Below, piece after piece: positions 11,285-21,072 of a stretch of 56,797 bases of DNA. The stretch spans positions 1-56,797 of the forward strand of contig NZ_JHZE01000010.1 in the NCBI RefSeq assembly GCF_000621085.1, given 5' to 3'. The position numbers and the translations under genes were made by a program. This DNA comes from Mycoplasmopsis gallinarum DSM 19816 (GTDB lineage: Bacteria > Bacillota_I > Bacilli_A > Mycoplasmatales > Metamycoplasmataceae). Positions within the stretch are counted from its first letter, which is position 1, and every line of letters starts with the position of its first letter. Under the pieces are notes generated by a model, which was given only the letters and a program-made list of their open reading frames with translations, did no database searches and had not been told where the DNA came from.

Positions 11285-13597
11285 ATGAGATTGAAAAATA
11301 AAAAAATATTAACTAGTTTATTAGTTAGCCCAAGTTTATTAATACCTTTTAGCGTGATAAGCACAACCACATCAGCTAATTCTGACGCACCAAAATTAGA
11401 ATTTTTTAAAACTAACAGTGTAGAAGAAATTGCAAAAATGAAAATTTTTGATGCAAGAGATTACAATTTAGTTACTGATGTTAAAAATCAAGGACATGAA
11501 GGTCTTTGCTGAGCCTATACAATTGCTTCGATTTTAGAAACTAGTATTTTAAAAAATAATATAGGTAATTACACTAAAAATTCTTTAGATATTGATGAAC
11601 ATGCAATTGATTACATAAGTAATAGTTGAAATCACAATGCAGATAAGTTAAATTTAAATCTCGATGCTAAAGCATGAAAAGGAATTTTAGGTGAAGGAAA
11701 TTATTTATCTCACGCATTTAATGGTTTAATGAGAAATACATCCCCAATTGCTCAAACTAATCAAACTGAGTTTCCTAATTTTGATAATCCTACAATTGCC
11801 AAAATTAAAAACGCTGTAAAAATTAATCATACTGTTGAAGATATTAAATTAGCGATTGCCAAATATGGTTCTGTGGGAGTTGCTTATGCTTTTAACGGAA
11901 TGAATTTTGGTTCTAAAACCGTTTGATACAACGAACCAAATTCAATTATTGAAACTAAACCACTTGAAGAAAGAAAAATCAAAAATCATGCTTCAGCTAT
12001 TGTAGGTTGAGACGATACTTATTATAAATCTAATTTTGGACCTGAAACACCGAAACAAACAGGAGCCTTTATTATTAAAAATAGTTGAGGAACTAGAATG
12101 CATGGCAAGGGCTACTTTATGCTTTCATACGATTCATTAGATTTAATTCATGAAGTAATGGCAGTTGAAGTAGAAAATAATGATACATATCAAAATACTT
12201 ACTATTATGATACAAAAAATTCATTTTCTTTATTTGCAACCAGTGATACTAATGAAAGAACAATGGCAAATATTTACCCAGTTAAAAAAGCAAATGATGA
12301 AATTGTAGAAAAATTAAAGTCAATTAATTTTGCACTTAAGGGCTCAAATATTACTGCTGAAATCAAAATTTATGTTAAAAATTCTTCAATGTCTAATCCT
12401 GAAGATGGCGAATTAAAATTAACTCAAAAAGTGCAAATTCCAAATTCTGGTGATAAAGGATTTTATACAATTGATTTAAACGAGGAAATTATTTTAAACA
12501 AAGGACAATATTTTTCAATCATAGTTGATGTCACTAACAACACTGAAAAAAATGTTGATTTGGTGGCAAGTTGAGAAACTAGAGAAATTTTGAGCTTTTA
12601 TAAAAATAATAATCAATGAGTAAATAGCAAAAACAGTTATGTTGTGTTTGGAATTAAAGCTCATACTCTTGAAATGCCAATTAGTGAATTAAATAAAAGC
12701 GCAGTAGTTGATGAAGAAAATAAAGAATTAGAGGAAAGTTCTGAAACTAATACAAATAATAATCCTAGTGAATCAGATATGGAAAATAATCCACCGAGAA
12801 GTGATGACAGCGAAAGTGAATCAGAAAACTCTGAAGGCGAAGTAGAAACAGATACAGGCACTAATATAGAAGAGTCATCAGATAGTGAGATTTCAAGAGA
12901 AGAAGAAACAAACTCTCCAAAAACTGATGAATCTGGAACAGATTCGAATTCAGAAGAGAGTAATCCGCCAAGAGACGATGACAGCGAAAGTGAATCAGAA
13001 AGCTCTGAAGGTGAAGTAGAAACAGATACAGACACAGACACTAATATAGAAGATTCACCAGATAGTGAGATTTCAAGAGAAGAAGAAACAAGTTCTCCAA
13101 AAACTGATGAATCTGGAACAGATTCAAGTTCAGAAGAAAATAATCCGATTTCAAAAGAATCTGATATATCTGATGTTGAAGGCAATAGTTCACCAGCAAC
13201 TCAAGATAATAACAAACCTACAGTAGAAGATTCTACAAATGAAAACAAAGATACAGTAAATGAAAATCCAACAAGTGATCAAAGCAATTCAAACCCTGAA
13301 ACCGAAGAGAATCGAATTAATGATTCTTCAACATCTGAATCACAACCAAATAATCCAGTTGAAACAGAAGAGAGAACTAATTCAAATCCAAGTACTAATG
13401 AAGGTTCAATTATAGAAAACAATAATTCTAATAGTGAAAAAGAATTAGAAGATGTTTCAATTGAATCTGAAAAATCTAAAACCAATGAAATAAGTGTTAT
13501 TTTATGAAGTATTTTAGGTGTTTCAACTGCCATTATCACTTTTGGTATAGCAACTTTCTTTATTGTTAAATTAATGAAAAAAAGAGTTAAAAAATAA
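11285..13597 (+). CDS. Surface-anchored papain-like (C1) cysteine peptidase (770 aa)
   Basis: The frame is continuous with TGA as Trp. An N-terminal signal segment at residues 8-28 lacks a lipobox. The catalytic domain shows NQGHEGLCWAY, with the oxyanion Gln69 and nucleophile Cys75 followed by a TGA-encoded Trp. It also shows KNHASAIVGWDD with catalytic His235 and IKNSWG with Asn266, which completes a C1 active site. A beta-rich region follows to about residue 460, then about 270 residues of Ser/Glu/Asp-rich tandem repeat. The C-terminus is a transmembrane helix and basic tail (LMKKRVKK). The enzyme should face outwards on a flexible acidic stalk. Papain-like CysP of avian mycoplasmas cleaves host IgG, so a similar role is possible but inferred. 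Confidence 0.92.
12786..13141 (+). repeat. Tandem repeat coding the acidic stalk (2 copies, about 174 and 180 bp)
   Basis: Copy 1 spans about 12786-12960 and copy 2 about 12961-13141. They are nearly identical and encode a Pro-Pro-Arg, Ser-Asp-Asp-Ser, Ser-Glu, Glu-Thr-Asp rich unit that ends in DESGTDS. Copy 2 is 6 bp longer through an extra Thr-Asp dipeptide. Copy number could change by recombination or slippage and alter stalk length. Confidence 0.85.
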
Positions 13598-13614
13598 TTT
13601 TTAACTCTTTTTTT
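13577..13614. terminator. Bidirectional terminator shared by two convergent genes
   Basis: A 17-bp stem pairs 13577-13593 with 13598-13614 around a 4-nt loop, with A and T runs at either end. The last codons and stops of both convergent genes (TAA at 13595-13597 on plus; TAA at 13601-13603 on minus) lie inside the hairpin. Confidence 0.88.
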
Positions 13615-14524
13615 GTCTTGAAAAATAAGTCACAATTGACTGTTTAAAATTAGATCAAGCAACAGATTTTTGAATTTTAAAAATCCATTGATTATTGACT
13701 TTATTAATATAAACTTTGTCTAAAATATTTCAAATCATTGAATATAAAGCAATATAAATAATTCCAACAATAGCAAATAAAATTAAATGATATGCTCTAA
13801 AAACTCATTTATTATTTACACTTCCAGCAAATTTAATATTAACTTTAAGAGGTATTTGTTCTAAAAAGAAATAATTACTACTTCATTTATTATTTGGGGT
13901 TAAATCATTAGTAATTCAGTTGATTATCAGCATTAAAACCGATAAAGTAAAAAAGATAATAAAAGTTTTAATTGATTCTTTGAAAGTTAATTTTTGTGGA
14001 TATAAAGTTAATAATAAAACAGGCATTACAACAACATAAAAATGTGCTAAAAGAAAATCTCAGTAATAAAAACTATCTAAACCAACTCTGACTTCTTTTG
14101 TTAAAGGATTTTTTAAAAAATCTGGCATAGCTAAAGCAACTAAACCACCTAAAATAGAAAAAGCGGCAAAATATTTTAATCAATTAAATTTGTTAAAAAT
14201 TAAAGTAAGTGCAATTCAAATTAACATTAAACGACAAAAATGCAAAGGAATAGCTTCTCATAAATTAGGAAAATCTGATAAAACTAAAACAATTGAACGA
14301 AAAATTACAAAAATTAAGGTAATTCCTCCAACTGTCGATCAAAATGCTTTGATAGATTTATTATGTTTAATGAGCAACTTTTGATATCAAGGTCCTATTA
14401 AACGATGGAATAATCAAAAACTAATCATTAAAATGAAACAGAATAAAATTACAATATAGAACAAATATTGGCTAATTCCTCTTCAAGGAATTTCGTTTCC
14501 ATAAGGGTTAAAAAAAGCAAGCAA
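13601..14524 (-). CDS. YwaF/TMEM164-like polytopic membrane protein (307 aa)
   Basis: This is an integral membrane protein with about seven hydrophobic segments. It carries LWEAIPLHFCRL and a later FLLAHFYVV segment, as in the YwaF/TIGR02206 group, which is related to TMEM164 acyltransferases where a Cys and a His act in acyl transfer. No ATG fits. The start is assigned to TTG at 14524 because GGAGG lies exactly 8 nt upstream (14533-14537), inside the 3' end of ffh, and an in-frame stop lies just beyond it. It is the last gene of the ffh cluster, and its stop lies in the shared terminator. Enzyme activity is inferred only. Confidence 0.75.
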
Positions 14525-14525
14525 C

Positions 14526-15878
14526 TTAAAAACCTCCAAATCCTAATTTGGTTAAATCACTTAAATTGCCACTTTTAATTTTTTTAGTCATTTCTGACAT
14601 TTGTTTTGTCATTAATTCAAAATCATTTAATAAGCGATTATATTCAAAAGCGCTACGTCCCGAACCAGCTAAAATTCTTTGTTTTCTAGAAGCTTGTTTT
14701 AATAATTTAGGATTTTGCTTTTCTTTTTTAGTCATTGAATTAATTAAAATTTCATAAGAAGCAAATTTAGCTTCAGCTTCTTCGATTTTATTCTCATCTA
14801 TTTTTTTAGCTAAACCGGGAATCATTTTAATTAATTTAGTCATTTTACCCATTTTTTTAATTTGAGCTAAATTATTCATTAAGTCATCAAGTGTAAAATT
14901 ACCTTTTAAAATATTAGCAATAGTGTTATTGGCTAAATTAGGATCGTAAACTTCTTCAGCTTTTTCAATTAAACTTAAAACATCACCCATTCCTAAAATT
15001 CTATCGGCCATTCTATCTGGATAAAATAAATCTAAATTAGATACTTTTTCACCAGTTCCTATGAAACGAATAGGGATATTAACAACTTTTGCAATACTTA
15101 GAGCAGCTCCACCTCTTGCGTCAGAGTCTAATTTAGTAATAATTGCACCAGTTAATTTTAATTTTTCATTAAAACTTTGCGCAACATTTAAAATATCTTG
15201 TCCACTTAAAGCATCAGCAACAAAGAAAATCTCGTTTGGATTAGCAATTACTTTTAAATCGAATAATTCATCCATTAATTTTTCATCAATAGCTAAACGC
15301 CCAGCTGTATCAATTAAAATCAAATCATTTTTATTTTCGTGAGCATAATTTAAAGCATTTTTAACAATTTCCTGTGCACTATGATTAATTCCCATTTCAA
15401 AATAATCAATATTAATGCTTTTAGCCAAAGTTACTAATTGTTGAACAGCTGCTGGACGATAAATATCGGCAGCAACTACTAATGGTTTTTCTACCATTTT
15501 TTTCTTTCTTAGATAGTAAGCTAACTTAGCCACTGCAGTAGTTTTACCAGAACCTTGTAAGCCAGTAAACATAATAACGTAAGGTCTTTTATTAATTTCA
15601 ATCGGTTGAACAGTTTTACCTAAAACATCAACTAATTCAGCATGAACAATCTTAATCATTTGTTGAGAGGCATTTAATGATGAAGTTAATCTTGATTCAA
15701 GCGCCTTCTCTTTAACATTAGCAATAAAATCTTTGACAACTTTTAAATTAACGTCGGCCTCTAATAAAGCCATTTTGATATCTCTAGTAACTTCCAAAAT
15801 ATCGGCTTCATTAATCATAGTTTTTTTGTTCATTTTTGCAATAGATTTTTGAATGCGATTTTCTAAAAAATTAAACAT
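14526..15878 (-). CDS. ffh: Signal recognition particle protein Ffh/SRP54 (450 aa)
   Basis: Ffh is the SRP GTPase that binds signal peptides and 4.5S RNA and delivers ribosomes to FtsY. The N domain is followed by the G domain with P-loop GLQGSGKT (106-113), ADIYRPAA, the G3 motif DTAGRL and the specificity motif TKLD. The M domain contains SRKQRILAGSGRS, the conserved RNA-binding segment. Length is typical. A clear AAGGAG site precedes the ATG, 2 nt after the acetyltransferase stop. Confidence 0.97.
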   Translation of the reverse strand: MFNFLENRIQKSIAKMNKKTMINEADILEVTRDIKMALLEADVNLKVVKDFIANVKEKALESRLTSSLNASQQMIKIVHAELVDVLGKTVQPIEINKRPYVIMFTGLQGSGKTTAVAKLAYYLRKKKMVEKPLVVAADIYRPAAVQQLVTLAKSINIDYFEMGINHSAQEIVKNALNYAHENKNDLILIDTAGRLAIDEKLMDELFDLKVIANPNEIFFVADALSGQDILNVAQSFNEKLKLTGAIITKLDSDARGGAALSIAKVVNIPIRFIGTGEKVSNLDLFYPDRMADRILGMGDVLSLIEKAEEVYDPNLANNTIANILKGNFTLDDLMNNLAQIKKMGKMTKLIKMIPGLAKKIDENKIEEAEAKFASYEILINSMTKKEKQNPKLLKQASRKQRILAGSGRSAFEYNRLLNDFELMTKQMSEMTKKIKSGNLSDLTKLGFGGF

Positions 15879-15880
15879 AT

Positions 15881-16705
15881 TTACTCCTTATTGTCGACTT
15901 TAGACAATGTATAAACTTTGCCAAAATTTTCAAAACCAATTTTGTTATAGATAAGTCCAGCTTTTGGGTTGTGGAAAAATAAAATTGCAGTTTTATTTCT
16001 ATCAATAATTTCATTTAATAATGCAATTGTTACTTGGGTAGCATATCCATTATTACGAAATTCTTTTAAACAATAAACACCACCAATCATTTCTGCTTGA
16101 TTGGTTTTAGCAGCTACAGATGCATGTGCGACAACTTGATTATTAATTTCAATAAAATAATTATTTGAAATATTTTTTAAAAAAGATCGTTCATAATAAT
16201 TTAATTCAGTTGCAAAATTTTCATTACGAAAATCTTTAAACTCATCGATTTGAAATCTTGATTCAACAATTTTTTTAATTTGCTCTAAATTAGTGGCTTT
16301 TTGAGCTAAATTAATTGGTCCATTAAATTTTTTATTTGCTTTAGCAATAATTTGGTAATTAATTTTAAAGTCTTTAAGTTGTTCAAAAAAATCTTTTTTA
16401 TTTTGAAACATCTCGTCACTAATAAAAATATTAGTAATTTTATGCTTTGAAATTAATTCACTTAATTCATTAGTTTGAATTTGATTAAGAGGGTCATAAA
16501 AAAGTAAAGTAGTTTGAAAAATTAAGATAAAAAACAAAATTTCATTTTGGTTATTGTATTTTATATAACTTTTAATAAAGTCATTTTCAACACCAAATTC
16601 TTCAACATCGCCAATTAAAAATAAATTATAAAGCGGAGATTTGGCTAAAAAATTTAAAATTTTGTCTTTATCCTGAATGGTTGCTTTTTGCATATTTTCT
16701 CTCAT
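15881..16705 (-). CDS. GNAT-family N-acetyltransferase (up to 274 aa)
   Basis: The C-terminal half has the GNAT fold: MIGGVYCLKEFRNNGYAT is motif A with the acetyl-CoA loop (R/Q-x-x-G-x-G/A, here RNNGYA), followed by FFHNPKAGLIYNKIGFENFG, the typical alpha4-beta7 segment. The N-terminal 130 residues look like a second, degenerate GNAT-like domain. Substrate is unknown. Two ATG codons are possible, at 16705 and four codons later at 16693. The second has a weak AGAG upstream and may be the real start. The stop is 2 nt before ffh. Confidence 0.8.
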   Translation of the reverse strand: MRENMQKATIQDKDKILNFLAKSPLYNLFLIGDVEEFGVENDFIKSYIKYNNQNEILFFILIFQTTLLFYDPLNQIQTNELSELISKHKITNIFISDEMFQNKKDFFEQLKDFKINYQIIAKANKKFNGPINLAQKATNLEQIKKIVESRFQIDEFKDFRNENFATELNYYERSFLKNISNNYFIEINNQVVAHASVAAKTNQAEMIGGVYCLKEFRNNGYATQVTIALLNEIIDRNKTAILFFHNPKAGLIYNKIGFENFGKVYTLSKVDNKE

Positions 16706-16711
16706 TAAAAT

Positions 16712-16731
16712 AAAAAAGCATTGCTGCTTTT
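16712..16731 (-). terminator. Small terminator after the PC4-like gene
   Basis: A 7-bp stem (AAAAGCA/TGCTTTT) with a 4-nt loop is followed by T residues on the minus strand. It abuts the stop of the PC4-like gene and may only attenuate transcription into the acetyltransferase. Confidence 0.6.
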
Positions 16732-16732
16732 A

Positions 16733-16981
16733 TTATTCTTCATCATTAAGTGCTGCATCTAATAAATTAAGTAATTCTTGTGCTTCTTCTCTAGTTAAAG
16801 TAATCCCTTTTGTCATTCTTGAGTGATCACTATTTCAGTCTCTAATGTCGAATTTTTCTTGTCCACCATTTCAAGAAACTAAATTCAATTCTTTTTTATA
16901 AGATGCTTGATCATTGGTTGAAATTGTTCCGTAGTGTTTTTTAATTTCATATCTAACTTCTGCGTTATTTCTGATTGCCAT
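16733..16981 (-). CDS. PC4/YdbC-like ssDNA-binding protein (82 aa)
   Basis: The 82-aa protein has the layout of the bacterial YdbC group of PC4-like proteins, which bind single-stranded DNA or RNA. After an N-terminal helix, KKELNLVSWNGG and KFDIRDWN form beta-strands, and KGITLTREEAQELLNLL is the conserved strand-turn-helix of PC4. The frame includes two TGA Trp codons. An AAAGG site precedes the ATG. Role in transcription or recombination is inferred from the family. Confidence 0.75.
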
Positions 16982-17079
16982 TTTTAATTGCCTTTCTACA
17001 TAAATCAATACTTGTTTCTTTATTTTATTTTAAATATTTAAATATATAAATATAAATATAAAAAATATATGGAAATCAT

Positions 17080-18012
17080 TTATTTTTTATATGTAATTTG
17101 TGCATATGCACACATCGCAATCATTGCTCCATTATCTGTGGCATATTTTAAATTTGGGATTAAAGCTTTAGGGCTTAATTTCAAAAATTCACTTCTTAAT
17201 TGACTATTAGCACTCACACCACCTGCTAAAACTAAGGTTTCAAAATCATATTTTTGTATTGCCAATTTAACTTTATCAATTAAATAATTAACTGCTAATT
17301 CCTGAAATGAACACGCTAATTTAATTTCATCTAACTTATCTTTTCGATCAATTGAATTGCGATATAAGTTAATAACTTGAGATTTTAACCCACTAAAAGA
17401 AAAATCAAGTTCATTTTCAGTGTGTGGAATAGTTAATTTGTAATAATCACCATTATAATTTTGTTTTAATTTATCAATAATAGGCCCACCTGGAAAACCT
17501 AAATTCAATCTTGTACTTACTTTGTCAAAAGCTTCACCAACTGCATCGTCTAAAGTTTGGCCAATTATTTCAATGTCGAACGGATTTTTCACATACATTA
17601 ATTGTGTATGCCCTCCAGAAACTAATAAAGACAAAGCTGGATATTTAATTTCAGATTCAATAGCCGCTGAATAAAAATGCCCCTCTAAATGATTAATTGG
17701 AATAAGTGGCTTATCCAAAACAATGCTTAAAGCATTAGCAAATAAATAGCCAATTTGTAAAGTTCCAATCAAACCAGGTTTTTCAGTATAAGCAATATAA
17801 TCAATTGTGCTTAAATCAATTTCAGACATTAAATCAAGTTGAATTAAATTAATATTTTTAACATGCTCTCTTGAAGATAATTCAGGAATTGTTCCGCCAA
17901 AAATTTTAAATAAATCAATTTGACTAATTGTTTTCATAAATAAAACTTGATTATTTTCCAAGACTGCAATTGATGTATCATCATGACTAGTTTCAATTCC
18001 TAAAATTTTCAT
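17080..18012 (-). CDS. tsaD: tRNA N6-threonylcarbamoyladenosine synthase subunit TsaD (310 aa)
   Basis: TsaD (Gcp/Kae1) transfers the threonylcarbamoyl group to A37 of ANN-decoding tRNAs. The ASKHA signature starts with LGIETSHDDT. Metal ligands are His108 and His112 in INHLEGHFYSA. SGGHTQL, DDAVGEAFDK and the GFPGGP loop are present, and GGVSANSQLR and the terminal NGAMIA segment complete the family pattern. Length is slightly below the usual 330-340 aa. An AAGGAAA site precedes the ATG. No hairpin terminator is obvious, only AT-rich sequence in 16982-17079. Confidence 0.96.
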   Translation of the reverse strand: MKILGIETSHDDTSIAVLENNQVLFMKTISQIDLFKIFGGTIPELSSREHVKNINLIQLDLMSEIDLSTIDYIAYTEKPGLIGTLQIGYLFANALSIVLDKPLIPINHLEGHFYSAAIESEIKYPALSLLVSGGHTQLMYVKNPFDIEIIGQTLDDAVGEAFDKVSTRLNLGFPGGPIIDKLKQNYNGDYYKLTIPHTENELDFSFSGLKSQVINLYRNSIDRKDKLDEIKLACSFQELAVNYLIDKVKLAIQKYDFETLVLAGGVSANSQLRSEFLKLSPKALIPNLKYATDNGAMIAMCAYAQITYKK

Positions 18013-18028
18013 AAGATTTCCTTAAACA

Positions 18029-18055
18029 TATAATTTAATATAATTTAATATTATA
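18029..18055. promoter_or_regulatory. Overlapping divergent -10 boxes between tsaD and the fusion gene
   Basis: On the plus strand TATAAT occurs at 18029-18034 and 18039-18044. On the minus strand it occurs at 18055-18050. The 63-bp intergenic region therefore carries interleaved divergent promoters, and the two genes may compete for polymerase. Confidence 0.5.
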
Positions 18056-18075
18056 AACATTAAAATAGGACAAAT

Positions 18076-20961
18076 ATGCAAATAGAAAAATTACTTGAAA
18101 AAAAAGAAAATCGTAGCAATAATAATTTTTTTATAAACAATTTTTTTTCCAAAAAAAATAAAGGGCGTTTGAATGAAACCATTTTAACTAATGATCAAGT
18201 TAATTTAGTCAATGGCAAATTGCATATCTCTAATTTGCAAGAAAATCAATTCATTAGCGAAATGAATGTTGTGGCAATTGCAAAAAATTTTGCTTCTTTG
18301 ATTAAAGAACAACAATTAGAAAATGTGACTATTTTTATTGGTACAGATAATGTAAATATCAACAAAGTTTATGCCAATATTGCTGCGCGGGTATTGAGTG
18401 AAAATAATTTTAATGTTGAAATTCTTTCTAAAAATAACTTACCATTTAATCTTAATTTTATTTGCAATTCTAAATGAGATTTTAAAATTATTTTTAATAT
18501 TTCCGAACTGGATACTCAGTTTAGTCAAATTCATTTTTTAGACGTTAATGATTTAGATATTAAAAGAGTTTGATTAATGAAACTATTTGCAGCTGTTAAA
18601 AACATTAATAATTTTGCTAACCAAATTCCAAAAAATGAAGCTAAATTAACTATTAGTAATGTTGATAATGACTATAAAACTAAAATGATTACTAAATTTA
18701 AAAATTTAAATATTGCAAAAACAAAAATTTCCATTAATTTTGCTAATTTGAATAATTTAAATTTTTATCAAAATTTATTAAATGAAAGTAATTTAAATTA
18801 TGAATTAATTAATTACAAAAATAAAACAATTAATAATGCAGCAGAAAGTAAATTTTTTAAAAAACAACAATTAAAATCGATGTTTAAACATTACGATTTA
18901 AATTTTTTAATTGATACTTATGGACAAGGCATTAATGTCGCAGCGAAAAATAAAAGTATTTATAAATTTTTTAAGACTGATGAAATAGCTGCTTTATATT
19001 TAAATTATTTACTTGAATCAGGACAATTGAACAAAATAAATAAAAACAAAATTTTTGTAGCTAAAAGTATTTTATGTGGTTCTCTAACAGAAGAAATTGC
19101 TTTAGCTAATCAAATTAAAGTTTTAAATTTTTTAGACTATGACGAAGTTATAAAAAAGGAAATAGCTGAAAATAAACGGGCAATTTTTACATATGATGAA
19201 AAAAATCGTTTTACCACTTTAAATGGAGACAAACACGATTTTGATGCCTTAAATTTTTTAATTGAATTATTAAAAATGTATGATTTTTATAAACAAAATC
19301 AATTAACTTTATTTGAAGCTTTAAATAAAATTAATAAAAAATATTCTAAATATTTTTATACACTCAAAACTTATGATTTTAATGATGAAAATGCTTTCAA
19401 ATTTTTGCAAAGAATTAGTAGCCAAAATACATTAGGGAAATATAAAATTCAAAGAATTCAGCACTTTGTTTCAGATAAATTAAATTCTCAAGAAATAGTT
19501 ATTCAACTGAATTTAGAACAAAACATTAAAGTCTTATTAAAATATTCAAAAACTCTTTCACAAATTGAAATTATGTGTGAAACAGTTGGTCCTGTTGATG
19601 ATTTAAATCAGTTAATAATCAATGAAAATAATGTAATTAATGCTATTTTAGAATTAAAAGAAGATTATAAAAATAAAAAATTTAGTTTCTGAAATATTTT
19701 TAAGTATTTAACTTTTATTGGCTTATTTATAGGTATTTTTGTTTTCTTATTTTACTCTGTTTATAATGTTAAAACTGAAGGAGTTTCTAATCCTAATATT
19801 GGACAAATTTTCAATTTAATATGAAAAACTATAACTTATAACACTGCAGCCAAATGATCATTTATTTTATTAGTTGCTTCATTTTTAATTACGATTTTCT
19901 TTAACTCTTTAATTTTGAAAAGATTATTACAAATTCAAAAAGAAAAAGTTAATTTTGGGCATATTATTCTCGCCAATATTGTTGGGGTTGTCGCACAAAA
20001 TATCACACCAAAGGCAATTGGCGGAGATATTGCTACTTATTGATTTTTAAGAAGGCAAGGAATTAATAGAAGTAAGTTAATTTCTGCAATCATTGTAAAT
20101 ACATTTATGTGACAAATTGTCAACATAATTTTAGTTGTCTTTTTTGTGCCGATAGGAATTTATTATTATCAAGAAATTTTGACAGACTTTACTAATCGCA
20201 AAACAATTGTTTTTATAATTATGCTTATTTTAGGTCTTACAATAGATACAATAGCTGCGACTTTCTTTTTAGTTTTAACAATGTCTAAAAAAATTCAAAA
20301 TGCTTTTTTAAATGGAATTACTTGATTTTTAGAATGACTGCCATTTGTTTTTATCTATAACCCTGAAGCAAAAAAAGCAAAATATATTTATGAGTTTTAT
20401 CAAATTAGACAAGGGTTAAAAACGTGTTTTAAAAATGTCTTTTCATTTATGGAAATTCTATTTTATAAGGGAATAGTTTGAGTTTTAGCTCCAATTACTT
20501 TTGTGGCTAAAAGTGCTAATATTGTTCAATCTAATTTACAAGGTGGATGATATTTCAATATCTTGATTTCAACACTATTAATTAAGTCAGCTAATTCCAT
20601 TTCTCCGACTCCTGGAGGAATAGGGACTAATGATTTCATTAGTCAATATATTTTCAAATCAGTATTTAAAGCTAATCCAGAAATTGGATTAAATAAAGCT
20701 GCAGAAAGTTCGTCAATTTTAACGGCAATTTCAACAATTGCTACTGTCGTTATTCCAACAATAATTGGCTTGATTTTCTTAATTATTGTTTTCATTGGTG
20801 AAAAAAGAATTGATACCCATAAACAAAAACGCAAAATCGAGAGTTTGATACGGAATGACAATAGTTTAGAAACTCAAAAAATTAAAACAAGATTTTACCC
20901 AATTTCGATTACATTTGCAAGTGTATTTTTAATTGGTTTAACACTTTGATTCTTAATTTAA
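18076..20961 (+). CDS. Fusion of a degenerate phosphohexomutase-like domain and an LPG-synthase-type membrane domain (961 aa)
   Basis: One frame runs with TGA as Trp from the ATG after AGGAC to the TAA at 20959. Residues about 30-490 follow the phosphomannomutase/phosphoglucomutase plan. VTIFIGTDN with YANIAARVLSENNFNV fits the domain-1 'V.IG.DnR..S..fA...A.VL...G..V' pattern. Later, IFVAKSILCGSLTEEIA and the DFDALNFLIELLKMYDFY stretch fit domain 3. The catalytic TASHNP serine loop, the DGDxDR metal loop and the GEESG sugar loop are all absent. Residues about 545-900 form seven or eight membrane helices with KAIGGDIATYWFLRRQG and SISPTPGGIGTNDF, the signatures of the lysylphosphatidylglycerol-synthase transmembrane family (UPF0104). 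The catalytic aminoacyl domain of MprF is missing. A sugar-phosphate sensor or scaffold coupled to a lipid flippase is one hypothesis. Confidence 0.8.
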
Positions 20962-20985
20962 AAGGCGATTTTTCAATCGCTTTTT
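20961..20985 (+). terminator. Terminator of the fusion gene
   Basis: A stem GGCGATT/AATCGCT (one G-T pair) extended by A-T pairs has a TTTC loop and ends in five T residues. It overlaps the stop codon of the fusion gene. Confidence 0.85.
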
Positions 20986-20995
20986 CATTTAATCT

Positions 20996-21051
20996 TTGCA
21001 TTTATAAATTTTTTAATTACAATGATAAATGGTATTTATTTTATAAATACC
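20996..21051 (+). promoter_or_regulatory. Promoter with inverted-repeat operator for the first AEC permease
   Basis: TTGCAT (20996-21001) and TACAAT (21018-21023) have a 16-bp spacer. A perfect 9-bp inverted repeat, GGTATTTAT, TTT, ATAAATACC, occupies 21031-21051, beginning at about +1 of the predicted transcript. It is followed by AAAAGGA and the ATG. It may be a repressor operator or a 5' RNA hairpin. Confidence 0.55.
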
Positions 21052-21072
21052 ACATATCAAAAAAGGACTTAT

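Noticed and set aside
12661-13185. A 174-aa open frame antisense to the peptidase stalk
   Set aside because: It exists because the low-complexity Ser/Glu/Asp stalk codons have no stop on the complement. Its Ser/Leu/Val repeats mirror the plus-strand repeat, and it has no ribosome site.
18076-20961. Separate genes for the mutase-like and membrane halves
   Set aside because: The frame is continuous with TGA as Trp from 18076 to 20961, and there is no stop, ribosome site or start between the halves.
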